Shown: in pieces, positions 1-5,586 of the stretch
Layout: every line of letters begins with the position of its first letter
Numbering within the stretch: the first letter of the stretch is position 1
DNA from: Bacteroidales bacterium
Lineage (GTDB): Bacteria > Bacteroidota > Bacteroidia > Bacteroidales > JALTDM01
Direction of reading: 5' to 3'
Length of the DNA: 7,090 bases
Assembly (NCBI GenBank): GCA_026996635.1
Contig: JALWKH010000091.1
Location: forward strand, 1-7,090
Position numbers and translations under genes: made by a program
Notes under the pieces: generated by a model
Seen by the model: only the letters and a program-made list of their open reading frames with translations
The model's database searches: none
What the model was told of the DNA's origin: nothing

Positions 1-1
1 C

Positions 2-160
2 GGAATAAGTAAAGTTGTCGGAAGTGTTTATGTGAAAATGTTTTATGATAAGTTCGGTCTAAATTTCCGTTATAACTTCACACCGTTTTTTGATGGTGTT
101 ACAGATGATATTGTAAAGATAAATTCATTTAGTGTCGGGCTTTCCGTTATAGTGTTTTAA
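2..160 (+). CDS. Outer-membrane beta-barrel protein, C-terminal fragment (5' end outside window)
   Basis: The reading frame is open from the left edge to a TAA at 158-160 and gives 52 residues. The fragment alternates polar and hydrophobic or aromatic residues, as transmembrane beta strands do (VYVKMFYDKFGLNFRYNF). It then has a short loop and a last strand, FSVGLSVIVF, ending in phenylalanine, the usual terminal residue of outer-membrane barrel proteins. The pattern of 'F/Y-x-RYN-x-TP-x-F ... FSVGL' near the C terminus is one I associate with the small Bacteroidota barrel family (PorT-like, OMP_b-brl type). The family call is from memory of that pattern. Location in the outer membrane is inferred and the function is unknown. 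It converges with the methyltransferase gene. The 71 bp between them (161-231) hold only a tiny TCCG-C-CGGA palindrome and no clear terminator. Confidence 0.72.
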   Translation, partial: GISKVVGSVYVKMFYDKFGLNFRYNFTPFFDGVTDDIVKINSFSVGLSVIVF

Positions 161-231
161 ACATTTAATGTCCGCCGGATAGGATATATTTCCTTTTCCG
201 TATCTTGTAGATTTGGAGTTTGTAATTTGTG

Positions 232-1014
232 TCAGTATCTGATTACAAAGTTTTGTTTTGATAGACCGGGGTTTAAGAATACAATACCGAGTTTACAAAA
301 GTCTAAAGTTAAAGTTGTTTTTGATGATTTTTTTATTTCTTTCCAAGCCAGGGTCATTCCTTTTGACCAATAAATATCATCAAAAATCAGAATGGTTTTA
401 TCGTGGCAATTGTTTGATGTAAGTTTCTCAAAATATTGCATTGTCGCTTCGTAAGTGTGGTTACCGTCTATAAGTATTGCATCAAATTTTTGATTTATTT
501 TCTCCAATGCGGATGTAAATTCGGCATTTATCAGTTTTACATTTTTTATGTTTAATTTTTTTAAGTTTTCAGTAGCGAGTTTAAATAAATTCGGGTCGCC
601 TTCGATGCTTGTTACTGTATTTTCTACAGATTTTGCCATATAGGCGGTGGTTACTCCAAGCGATGTGCCGAGTTCAAGTGCAGTGTCTATTTTCAGGTGT
701 TTAAAAACTTTTGTAATAAGCAAGCGGTATTTTTTCGGCATTACGGAATATTTAGCAATTTCACATATTTTGCGGTTGTCGTTTTTCATTTTGTGCGAAC
801 CTGCACCGAGATCTGTTACATTAATTGCTGCACAATTTTTTTTCAGATTTTCATAGAGTTTTTCGACATTTTGTAGAATAAAATCACGGTTTTTCTGAGA
901 TAATCCTTTGGTTATGAGGTCAAAAAGGAATGGTGAGTGAATGCCGTATCCTCTTTTGTGCCTGGCGGTTATAAGGTGTTTTATGCAGTGGACAGCCAAA
1001 TGAAAATTAGGCAT
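232..1014 (-). CDS. Class I SAM-dependent methyltransferase (O-methyltransferase-like, Methyltransf_24 type)
   Basis: A 260-residue soluble protein with no signal peptide, so presumably cytoplasmic. The Rossmann-fold SAM-binding motif I is LELGTSLG (113-120). The acidic residue ending strand 2 is in SIEGD (136-140). IDGNHTYE (182-189) and FDDIYWSKGM (211-220) correspond to the strand-4 and strand-5 motifs of the O-methyltransferase-like group, where the acidic residues can bind metal or substrate. The N-terminal part has IHSPFLFDLI (25-34) and a GAGS (70-73), features I recall from a conserved Bacteroidota subfamily of uncharacterised methyltransferases. The substrate cannot be read from the sequence. 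The start ATG lies 4 nt after the stop of the cyclotransferase gene, so the two are almost certainly cotranscribed and this is the distal gene. There is no separate promoter and no clear terminator after its stop. The fold is sure; the acceptor (catechol-like, lipid, sugar or protein) is open. Confidence 0.88.
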   Translation of the reverse strand: MPNFHLAVHCIKHLITARHKRGYGIHSPFLFDLITKGLSQKNRDFILQNVEKLYENLKKNCAAINVTDLGAGSHKMKNDNRKICEIAKYSVMPKKYRLLITKVFKHLKIDTALELGTSLGVTTAYMAKSVENTVTSIEGDPNLFKLATENLKKLNIKNVKLINAEFTSALEKINQKFDAILIDGNHTYEATMQYFEKLTSNNCHDKTILIFDDIYWSKGMTLAWKEIKKSSKTTLTLDFCKLGIVFLNPGLSKQNFVIRY

Positions 1015-1018
1015 AGGC

Positions 1019-2095
1019 TTACATTTTTACTTCAAATAGTTTTGGCCAATTTTTACCTGTAATGTAAATTTTTCCTGTTTTATGGTCATAAGCAATGCCG
1101 TTCAAAACATCTATTCCGGGAAATTTGTCTTCATCGGTAAGCAATCCGGTGCAGTCTATTTTTTTCAAGATTTTCCCGTTGGCAGGATCTATTACAACAA
1201 TGGTGTCCGTTTGATAGACATTTGCATAAATCAACCCGTTAATGTTTTCCAATTCGTTTAGGGCAGATATTCCCCTTTTGTCGTCGTAAACTTCTATTTT
1301 GTCAATCACAGTAAATGTATTAGGGTCAAGCTCATACAGTGTATTTGAACCGTCACTCATAATGAGTCTGTCGCCGAGATTTGTGATTCCCCAACCTTCC
1401 GTTGTGTAAGAGAATTTATTTTTTAGAGTAAAGTTTTCTTTGTCAAACACAAATGCAGTGCGGGATTGCCAAGTGAGTTGTATAATTTCATCTTTGTAGA
1501 GCACGATACCTTCGCCAAAAACATTGTCGGGCAGGCTGTATGATTGAATAATTTCGTAATCAGGCAGTTTTATTTTTCTTAGTGAAGATTGTCCCCATTG
1601 TCCTGTACCTTCATATAGGTAGCCGTTGTCGAAAAGCAGTCCTTGGGTATAAGCTTTTTTATCGTGCGGAAATATTTTAATAACTTCAACTTTTTTTATT
1701 TCAGGTTTGATGTCTGAAAGTAGCAAGAAGTTGTAAGAATCTGTTTCTTTTTGTTTGCCGTATTGAGAAATCAGCATAAGCTGGTGGTGTCCTGTGCGGA
1801 AGTTTGCTGTGGCAAATTTGTATTTATCTTTTCCTCCCGGAAATTTATCGGTTTGATTACCATCTATATAAACTGTTACTGTGTCGGGAGTCTTTTCGTA
1901 ATGTATGGCAAGTGATATGGTATCTCCCGTGTGATATGTACTTTTTTGTGAAAAGATATCGCAATAATTAACTTCTGTCTGTTGTTCTTGTGTTTGTTGT
2001 GTGTTTTCTTTTACCGTAGTGTTATCTTGCTTGTTGTTGCAAGCGTGTAAACCGGCTATAAATGAGAAAGTTATAAGCCAAAATGGTTTTTTCAT
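1019..2095 (-). CDS. Glutaminyl-peptide cyclotransferase, plant/bacterial type, lipoprotein
   Basis: A 358-residue protein that should convert N-terminal glutamine of exported proteins to pyroglutamate with release of ammonia. Residues 1-18 are a lipoprotein signal peptide with lipobox LHAC, so Cys19 is lipidated and the enzyme faces the periplasm or cell surface. A Gln/Glu/Thr-rich linker (about 24-42) and a small beta-rich domain (about 45-130) precede the catalytic beta-propeller (about 135-358). Family hallmarks are FPHDKKAYTQGL (142-153), LYEGTG (160-165), SSLRKIKL (170-177), ELENINGLIYANVY (281-294) and VLNGIAYD (330-337), ending with TGKNWPKLFEV (346-356). Glu162 in LYEGTG is the likely counterpart of the catalytic glutamate of the papaya enzyme, from memory. 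This is the monomeric propeller family, not the zinc-dependent animal type. The first ATG gives the complete signal peptide. It is the first gene of a pair with the methyltransferase, behind its own promoter at 2116-2148. Enzyme identity is strong; natural substrates are not known from this window. Confidence 0.93.
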   Translation of the reverse strand: MKKPFWLITFSFIAGLHACNNKQDNTTVKENTQQTQEQQTEVNYCDIFSQKSTYHTGDTISLAIHYEKTPDTVTVYIDGNQTDKFPGGKDKYKFATANFRTGHHQLMLISQYGKQKETDSYNFLLLSDIKPEIKKVEVIKIFPHDKKAYTQGLLFDNGYLYEGTGQWGQSSLRKIKLPDYEIIQSYSLPDNVFGEGIVLYKDEIIQLTWQSRTAFVFDKENFTLKNKFSYTTEGWGITNLGDRLIMSDGSNTLYELDPNTFTVIDKIEVYDDKRGISALNELENINGLIYANVYQTDTIVVIDPANGKILKKIDCTGLLTDEDKFPGIDVLNGIAYDHKTGKIYITGKNWPKLFEVKM

Positions 2096-2115
2096 AATAC
2101 TTTTGTTTTAATATT

Positions 2116-2148
2116 CAAAAGTATGACTTTTATTTTATTTATGGCAAT
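2116..2148 (-). promoter_or_regulatory. Bacteroidota-type promoter for the cyclotransferase-methyltransferase unit
   Basis: Reading the minus strand, TACTTTTG (2123-2116) matches the -7 consensus TAnnTTTG of the Bacteroidota housekeeping sigma factor perfectly. ATTG (2148-2145), 21 bases upstream, fits the -33 TTTG/TTG element. The predicted transcription start would be close to 2109, leaving a leader of only about 14 nt before the ATG at 2095. That leader is A-rich and has no Shine-Dalgarno sequence. The -33 box lies 9 bp beyond the terminator of the upstream lipoprotein gene, so the two genes are insulated from each other. Confidence 0.72.
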
Positions 2149-2157
2149 GTGTAAAAT

Positions 2158-2186
2158 AAAAAAGCCGCCTTACTGGCGGCTTTTTT
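2158..2186 (-). terminator. Rho-independent terminator of the acidic Ig-like lipoprotein gene
   Basis: A perfect inverted repeat GCCGCC (2164-2169) and GGCGGC (2175-2180) with a 5-base loop is flanked by six A (2158-2163) and six T (2181-2186). On the minus strand the hairpin sits 19 nt past the stop codon at 2206 and is followed by a six-T run, the classical intrinsic terminator arrangement. The symmetric A6/T6 flanks would let it work in both directions, but no plus-strand gene leads into it. Confidence 0.93.
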
Positions 2187-2205
2187 ATTTGTTATTGATC
2201 TGTTT

Positions 2206-3132
2206 TTAGTTAGCAGCAACATTTATTTTCACATCGATTGTTATAGTTCCTGAAGCTTCTCCATCGATTGCTGTTACTTTGAAAACACCGTTTGTTCCAG
2301 CTGCAGTTGTGAATCCAACTACATCACCAACAGCAAGTTGTGGAACTTTAGATAATGGATTGGTTTGACCTTCAAGAGCTGCATCTACATCAGCAGTTGT
2401 TTGAATTGAAGCAAAATCAACACCTGTTAGTTCATAAAATGCTGTAGCATTTTGTGTTGTCCAATCTTGTGTCCAAGTAAAGTCTCCACTTTCTCCGTTT
2501 ACTGTCGGATCATTCGGAGCTGCTATTGTAGCAGTGTTTGTACTTCCGTAATAATATACAAAGTCAACTTCAGCTTGATGAGTATTTGCATCACCAAGAG
2601 TATAAACTATGTTGTTTTCAACATCATAAAAACTACCAACGTTTGCATTGCTTTGTGCCCCCATTAATACTGCAGAATATTCAGTTGCATCGGGAGATGT
2701 AGCTTCAGCTTTTTTAGTAATTTTTACAGTTACGCTGTAGCTTTGTCCGTCTTTGTCAGTAACTGAAAATTTGTAATCATATTCTTTGTATTGAGTAAAG
2801 TCGCTTGCATAGAAAGTTTTGTCAAATGTGTATTTTTTGCTGGTTTCACCTTTGAATGATGAAGTTGTAGAAGCGTCATAAGCTGCTGATGTTTCACCAC
2901 CGTTTTGATCAATTTTTGTTTCTGTAATTGAGAATGTTTCAACTTCTGCTTCAGCGTTTACATCTGCCGTGAACAATACTTGTACTGCAGTGTCGCTTGA
3001 GAAATCCAATTCCCAATTTGTTTTACTTATTGAAATAGTTGGAGCTGCATGTTCATCATCTCCACCGCAGCTGTTCAAGAAAACCATTCCTGCAACTGCT
3101 AATAAAACTGTTAAAAATCTCATCTTTTTCAT
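2206..3132 (-). CDS. Acidic Ig-like lipoprotein of unknown function
   Basis: A 308-residue protein whose signal peptide (1-21) ends in lipobox LNSC, with Cys22 lipidated. The next residues, GGDDE, are acidic and glycine-rich, resembling signals that send Bacteroidota lipoproteins to the cell surface. Residues about 31-140 form an Ig-like beta-sandwich, with strands such as TISISKTNWELDF and YDYKFSVTDKDGQSYSVTVKI. A second beta-rich domain (about 150-305) has MGAQSNANVGSFYD (157-170), NNIVYTL and a TIAAPNDP segment (202-209). I have the impression that similar segments recur in hypothetical Bacteroidota lipoproteins, but I cannot name the family. The mature chain is rich in Thr, Ala, Asp and Val, has no cysteine apart from Cys22, and contains no arginine. 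It has its own promoter and strong terminator, so it is a single-gene transcript. A structural, binding or adhesion role is possible; no enzyme motif is visible. Confidence 0.86.
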   Translation of the reverse strand: MKKMRFLTVLLAVAGMVFLNSCGGDDEHAAPTISISKTNWELDFSSDTAVQVLFTADVNAEAEVETFSITETKIDQNGGETSAAYDASTTSSFKGETSKKYTFDKTFYASDFTQYKEYDYKFSVTDKDGQSYSVTVKITKKAEATSPDATEYSAVLMGAQSNANVGSFYDVENNIVYTLGDANTHQAEVDFVYYYGSTNTATIAAPNDPTVNGESGDFTWTQDWTTQNATAFYELTGVDFASIQTTADVDAALEGQTNPLSKVPQLAVGDVVGFTTAAGTNGVFKVTAIDGEASGTITIDVKINVAAN

Positions 3133-3159
3133 AGTTGTTTAATTTTTTATAATTCGCTA

Positions 3160-3192
3160 CAAAGATATATCATTTATTGATAACAGAAAAAA
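3160..3192 (-). promoter_or_regulatory. Promoter of the acidic Ig-like lipoprotein gene
   Basis: On the minus strand TATCTTTG (3167-3160) is a perfect TAnnTTTG -7 element. No TTTG occurs at the -33 position, but a T-tract (minus strand of A6 at 3187-3192) lies 19 nt upstream, at about the right place. The predicted start of transcription is near 3153, giving an AT-rich leader of about 20 nt without a Shine-Dalgarno sequence. The tract is part of an A6T7 run (3187-3199) lying midway between this promoter and the divergent one at 3229-3236. Confidence 0.68.
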
Positions 3193-3228
3193 TTTTTTTC
3201 ACATATATACTATTTTATTATAAATGAC

Positions 3229-3236
3229 TATATTTG
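3229..3236 (+). promoter_or_regulatory. -7 element of the divergent Ig-like lipoprotein gene
   Basis: TATATTTG matches TAnnTTTG perfectly and stands 20 bp before the ATG at 3257. No good -33 box is seen 19-21 bp upstream, where the sequence is ATA-rich. Transcription would begin near 3243. This is downstream of an earlier in-frame ATG at 3224, so that ATG could not be in the transcript, and the start at 3257 is supported. Confidence 0.6.
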
Positions 3237-3256
3237 TAAGCAAAATATGTAATGTT

Positions 3257-4099
3257 ATGAAAAAGATTGCTTTATTGGCAGGTGTTTTAGCTTTATTTTT
3301 AAGCAGTTGTAAAATGAATGACGAAGTGCCGCCACAAATATATTTTCTTGTGGGGAATCCTGATACTGCTATTGTAGGTGAACCTTATAACATCCCTATG
3401 CCTCCGAACGGAGTTTCTTGTGATGATAATTTTGACGGTAAAGAAGTGGAAAAAAACTTAAAATACACCCACAATATTCCTATCAGCTCCGCAAGCGGAA
3501 CTATGATTATACCTAAGCTTACGGGCAATTATCACATTTATTATACTTTGCAGGACGATGCTGGAAATAAAACAGATAAAACATTGGATGTTGTTGTTTA
3601 CAATCAAGCTCAAAAGTTTTGTACTTGGTATAGAATGAAGAGAACCAGCCAAGAACACATAAATCCCGATTTTGATATATATGACAATGTTTTCTCTAAA
3701 CTAATTGCCAGTGATAGTGTTAATAACAGAATAATTTTCCCGAAACTTTCCAATATTGAAAACCTTAGGGTATATGGAAATATTGTTCACGGTGATACTA
3801 CATTGCTGGTAAATATTCCTATGCAAGAAGTTCCGCTTGTTGAAACAAATATTATCGTAAATGATACTGATACGACTTATGTAAATGATACGCTGTTGTA
3901 TGTTATAAGAAATACAAGTGCAGGTTCAAGTTATTTTGCCGACACGGTGGATTTCAAAATAATTTTGAAATATGATATAAACAGGTACAAAAAGACTACT
4001 CAAGGAAATGCCGATTATATTTCCAGTGACGATACTTACGGAATTTATTGGAAAAATGATCAACAAGATCAATGTACGGAAACTTATACAAAGATGTAA
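3257..4099 (+). CDS. Ig-like domain lipoprotein, DUF5011/DUF5012-like
   Basis: A 280-residue protein counted from the ATG at 3257. An in-frame ATG at 3224 would add 11 residues before the signal peptide, but it lies upstream of the promoter's predicted start, and MKKIALLAG is a normal signal-peptide beginning. The lipobox is LSSC with Cys18. Residues about 25-116 form an Ig-like domain. It has the sequence character of the DUF5011/HYR-like modules of Bacteroidota lipoproteins: VGEPYNIP, a CDDNFDGKEV segment (55-64) and YTLQDDAGNKTDKTLDVVVY (96-115). The C-terminal part (about 135-260) is beta-rich. Its SVNNRIIFPKLSNIENLRVYGNI (154-176) and a final KIILKYDI (234-241) suggest a second sandwich or lipocalin-like domain, as in two-domain lipoproteins of SusD-type loci. 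However, no SusC or SusD gene is in view. Function and ligand are unknown. Transcribed divergently from the acidic lipoprotein and closed by the terminator at 4124-4151. Confidence 0.82.
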   Translation: MKKIALLAGVLALFLSSCKMNDEVPPQIYFLVGNPDTAIVGEPYNIPMPPNGVSCDDNFDGKEVEKNLKYTHNIPISSASGTMIIPKLTGNYHIYYTLQDDAGNKTDKTLDVVVYNQAQKFCTWYRMKRTSQEHINPDFDIYDNVFSKLIASDSVNNRIIFPKLSNIENLRVYGNIVHGDTTLLVNIPMQEVPLVETNIIVNDTDTTYVNDTLLYVIRNTSAGSSYFADTVDFKIILKYDINRYKKTTQGNADYISSDDTYGIYWKNDQQDQCTETYTKM

Positions 4100-4123
4100 T
4101 ATTTTATAGATTTTTTAGTTAAT

Positions 4124-4151
4124 AAAAGGGTGGGTGTTCCGCCCTTTTTTT
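4124..4151 (+). terminator. Intrinsic terminator or attenuator between two lipoprotein genes
   Basis: An 11-bp stem (4124-4134 with 4138-4148, including two G-T wobble pairs) closes a 3-base TGT loop and ends in seven T (4145-4151). It begins 24 nt after the stop of the Ig-like lipoprotein gene and ends 12 nt before the ATG of the beta-helix lipoprotein. No perfect TAnnTTTG box lies between the two genes. The nearest approach is TAGATTTT at 4107-4114, upstream of the hairpin. Any transcript of the beta-helix gene that starts at or before that box must therefore pass this hairpin. Confidence 0.82.
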
Positions 4152-4163
4152 ATTCTGTTTCAA

Positions 4164-5579
4164 ATGGCACACAATTTTAAAAAAATAATAATCCTTATAA
4201 TAGTTGTAATAACTTTGGTTTGGGCAAGCGGATGCAAAAAAGATAACGACTACTTAAATGAGGCTGCTATTGACTTTTCTACGGACACACTGAGTTTTGA
4301 TACTGTTTTTACTACTATAGGTTCCACTACGGAATATTTTACGGTTCATAACAGGAATTCGAAAGATGTGAAGTTGGACAAAATTTATTTGTCAGGTGGT
4401 GCAAATTCGCAGTTCAGGCTTAATATAGACGGAGTTTCGGCAAGTTCTGTTTCCGATGTTATTATACCGGCCAATGACAGTATTTTTGTTTTTGTGGAAG
4501 TGACTGTAGATCCTACCAATCAAAACTCACCTATGGTAATAACCGATTCCGTAATGTTTGTTGCCGGCAATACTTCTAAAAATATAAAGTTGGTTGCTTG
4601 GGGACAAGATGTGCATTTGTTTAAAGATACCGTGTTGTCTTCCGATATGATTTGGACGAATGATAAACCTTATTTGATTTACGGTTATTTATTTGTGGAT
4701 ACGGGAGTGACGCTTACCGTAAATGAAGGTTGTAACATTCATTTGCATCACTCTTCATCGATTTATGTTGCGGGAAAAATGATGGTAAACGGAACAAAAG
4801 ACAATCCGGTGGTTTTTCAGGGAGATAGGCTTGAAGAATGGTATGACGATATACCCGGGCAGTGGGATAGGATAGCATTTTTCCAGACCAGCAAAGGGAA
4901 TGTTATAAATTATGCAACCATAAAAAATTCAATTATTGGCATACAGGCGGGAGAACGCCCTGATTATACGGATTATGCCGAAGTGGAACTGAATAATGTG
5001 AAGATTTTCAATACCAATTATTCTGCTATTTTCTCGATGGGCGGGCATATTACCGCAAAAAATCTTATTGCAGCTAACAGCGGATTTTACGAGGCGGCTT
5101 TTTTGATTGGCGGGCAATATAAATTTTATCATTGTACTTTTAATAATTATTGGGCTTATGCTCACAGGTCGGAACCTTCCATTTTGGTAAGCAACAATTT
5201 GATTGCCGACGGTGTAATGTATGTCGGAAACATAGAAGAGTCGTTTTTCGGGAATTGCATTGTTTACGGCGACAGGGAAGATGAAATTATGTTTTCGGAA
5301 GAGGATGGCGGCAGCATAAATTTTAAATTTAATAACTGCTTGGTGAGGTCAAAAACATATTCGGCTTCAGATACGGCTTATTTCAACTCGGCTTGTTTGT
5401 TTAATTCCGACCCCGGTTTTAATGCTCCTGATGATTATGATTTCCACCTGAAAAGCGGCAGTGTTGCATTGAATAAGGGTGATATGGGAATTGCTGTTTT
5501 TGTGCCGTTTGATTATGACGGGAATGACAGGACTGCTGATTCAGCTCCCGATTTGGGTGCTTTTGAATATGTTCAGTAA
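4164..5579 (+). CDS. Right-handed beta-helix lipoprotein with choice-of-anchor Q-like C terminus
   Basis: A 471-residue protein starting at the ATG at 4164. A longer frame opening with GTG at 4134 runs through the terminator hairpin and is rejected. The signal peptide ends in lipobox ASGC with Cys24. Residues about 40-148 resemble an ASH/Hydin-like Ig domain (FDTVFTTIGSTTEYFTVHN, ending in VAWGQDV). From about 165 to 415 come short repeated strands with turn asparagines, beginning YLIYGYLFVDTGVTLTVNEG and IYVAGKMMVNGTKDNPVVFQ, the usual entry to a parallel beta-helix. Later rungs include NVINYATIKNSIIGIQ and FKFNNCLVRS. The end has SDPGFNAPDDYDFHLKSGSV (415-434) and YDGNDRTADSAPDLGAFEY (451-469), the 'DP-F ... 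DFHL-SGS-A-N-G ... DGN-R ... PD-GAFEY' signature of choice-of-anchor Q proteins. A carbohydrate-binding or surface role is plausible. Lyase catalytic residues cannot be assigned. It converges with the patatin gene 7 bp away. Confidence 0.88.
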   Translation: MAHNFKKIIILIIVVITLVWASGCKKDNDYLNEAAIDFSTDTLSFDTVFTTIGSTTEYFTVHNRNSKDVKLDKIYLSGGANSQFRLNIDGVSASSVSDVIIPANDSIFVFVEVTVDPTNQNSPMVITDSVMFVAGNTSKNIKLVAWGQDVHLFKDTVLSSDMIWTNDKPYLIYGYLFVDTGVTLTVNEGCNIHLHHSSSIYVAGKMMVNGTKDNPVVFQGDRLEEWYDDIPGQWDRIAFFQTSKGNVINYATIKNSIIGIQAGERPDYTDYAEVELNNVKIFNTNYSAIFSMGGHITAKNLIAANSGFYEAAFLIGGQYKFYHCTFNNYWAYAHRSEPSILVSNNLIADGVMYVGNIEESFFGNCIVYGDREDEIMFSEEDGGSINFKFNNCLVRSKTYSASDTAYFNSACLFNSDPGFNAPDDYDFHLKSGSVALNKGDMGIAVFVPFDYDGNDRTADSAPDLGAFEYVQ

Positions 5580-5586
5580 TTTGGGA

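Noticed and set aside
161..231. Possible terminator at the TCCG-C-CGGA palindrome between the barrel gene and the methyltransferase
   Set aside because: The arms are 4 bp with a single-base centre and no T-run follows on either strand, so a stable terminator hairpin is not supported.
2452..2667. Plus-strand frame opposite the acidic lipoprotein
   Set aside because: It overlaps a well-supported gene on the other strand, has no promoter or domain, and its Cys/Ser/Ile-rich composition is what the complement of a Thr/Ala/Asp-rich gene gives.
4134..4163. GTG start at 4134 for a longer beta-helix protein
   Set aside because: The extension is encoded by the terminator hairpin and its T-run and places ten residues before a complete lipoprotein signal peptide; ATG at 4164 is the natural start.
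3257..5579. Lipoproteins as part of a SusC/SusD polysaccharide utilisation locus
   Set aside because: The domain types occur in such loci, but no SusC, SusD, glycoside hydrolase or regulator is present in the window.
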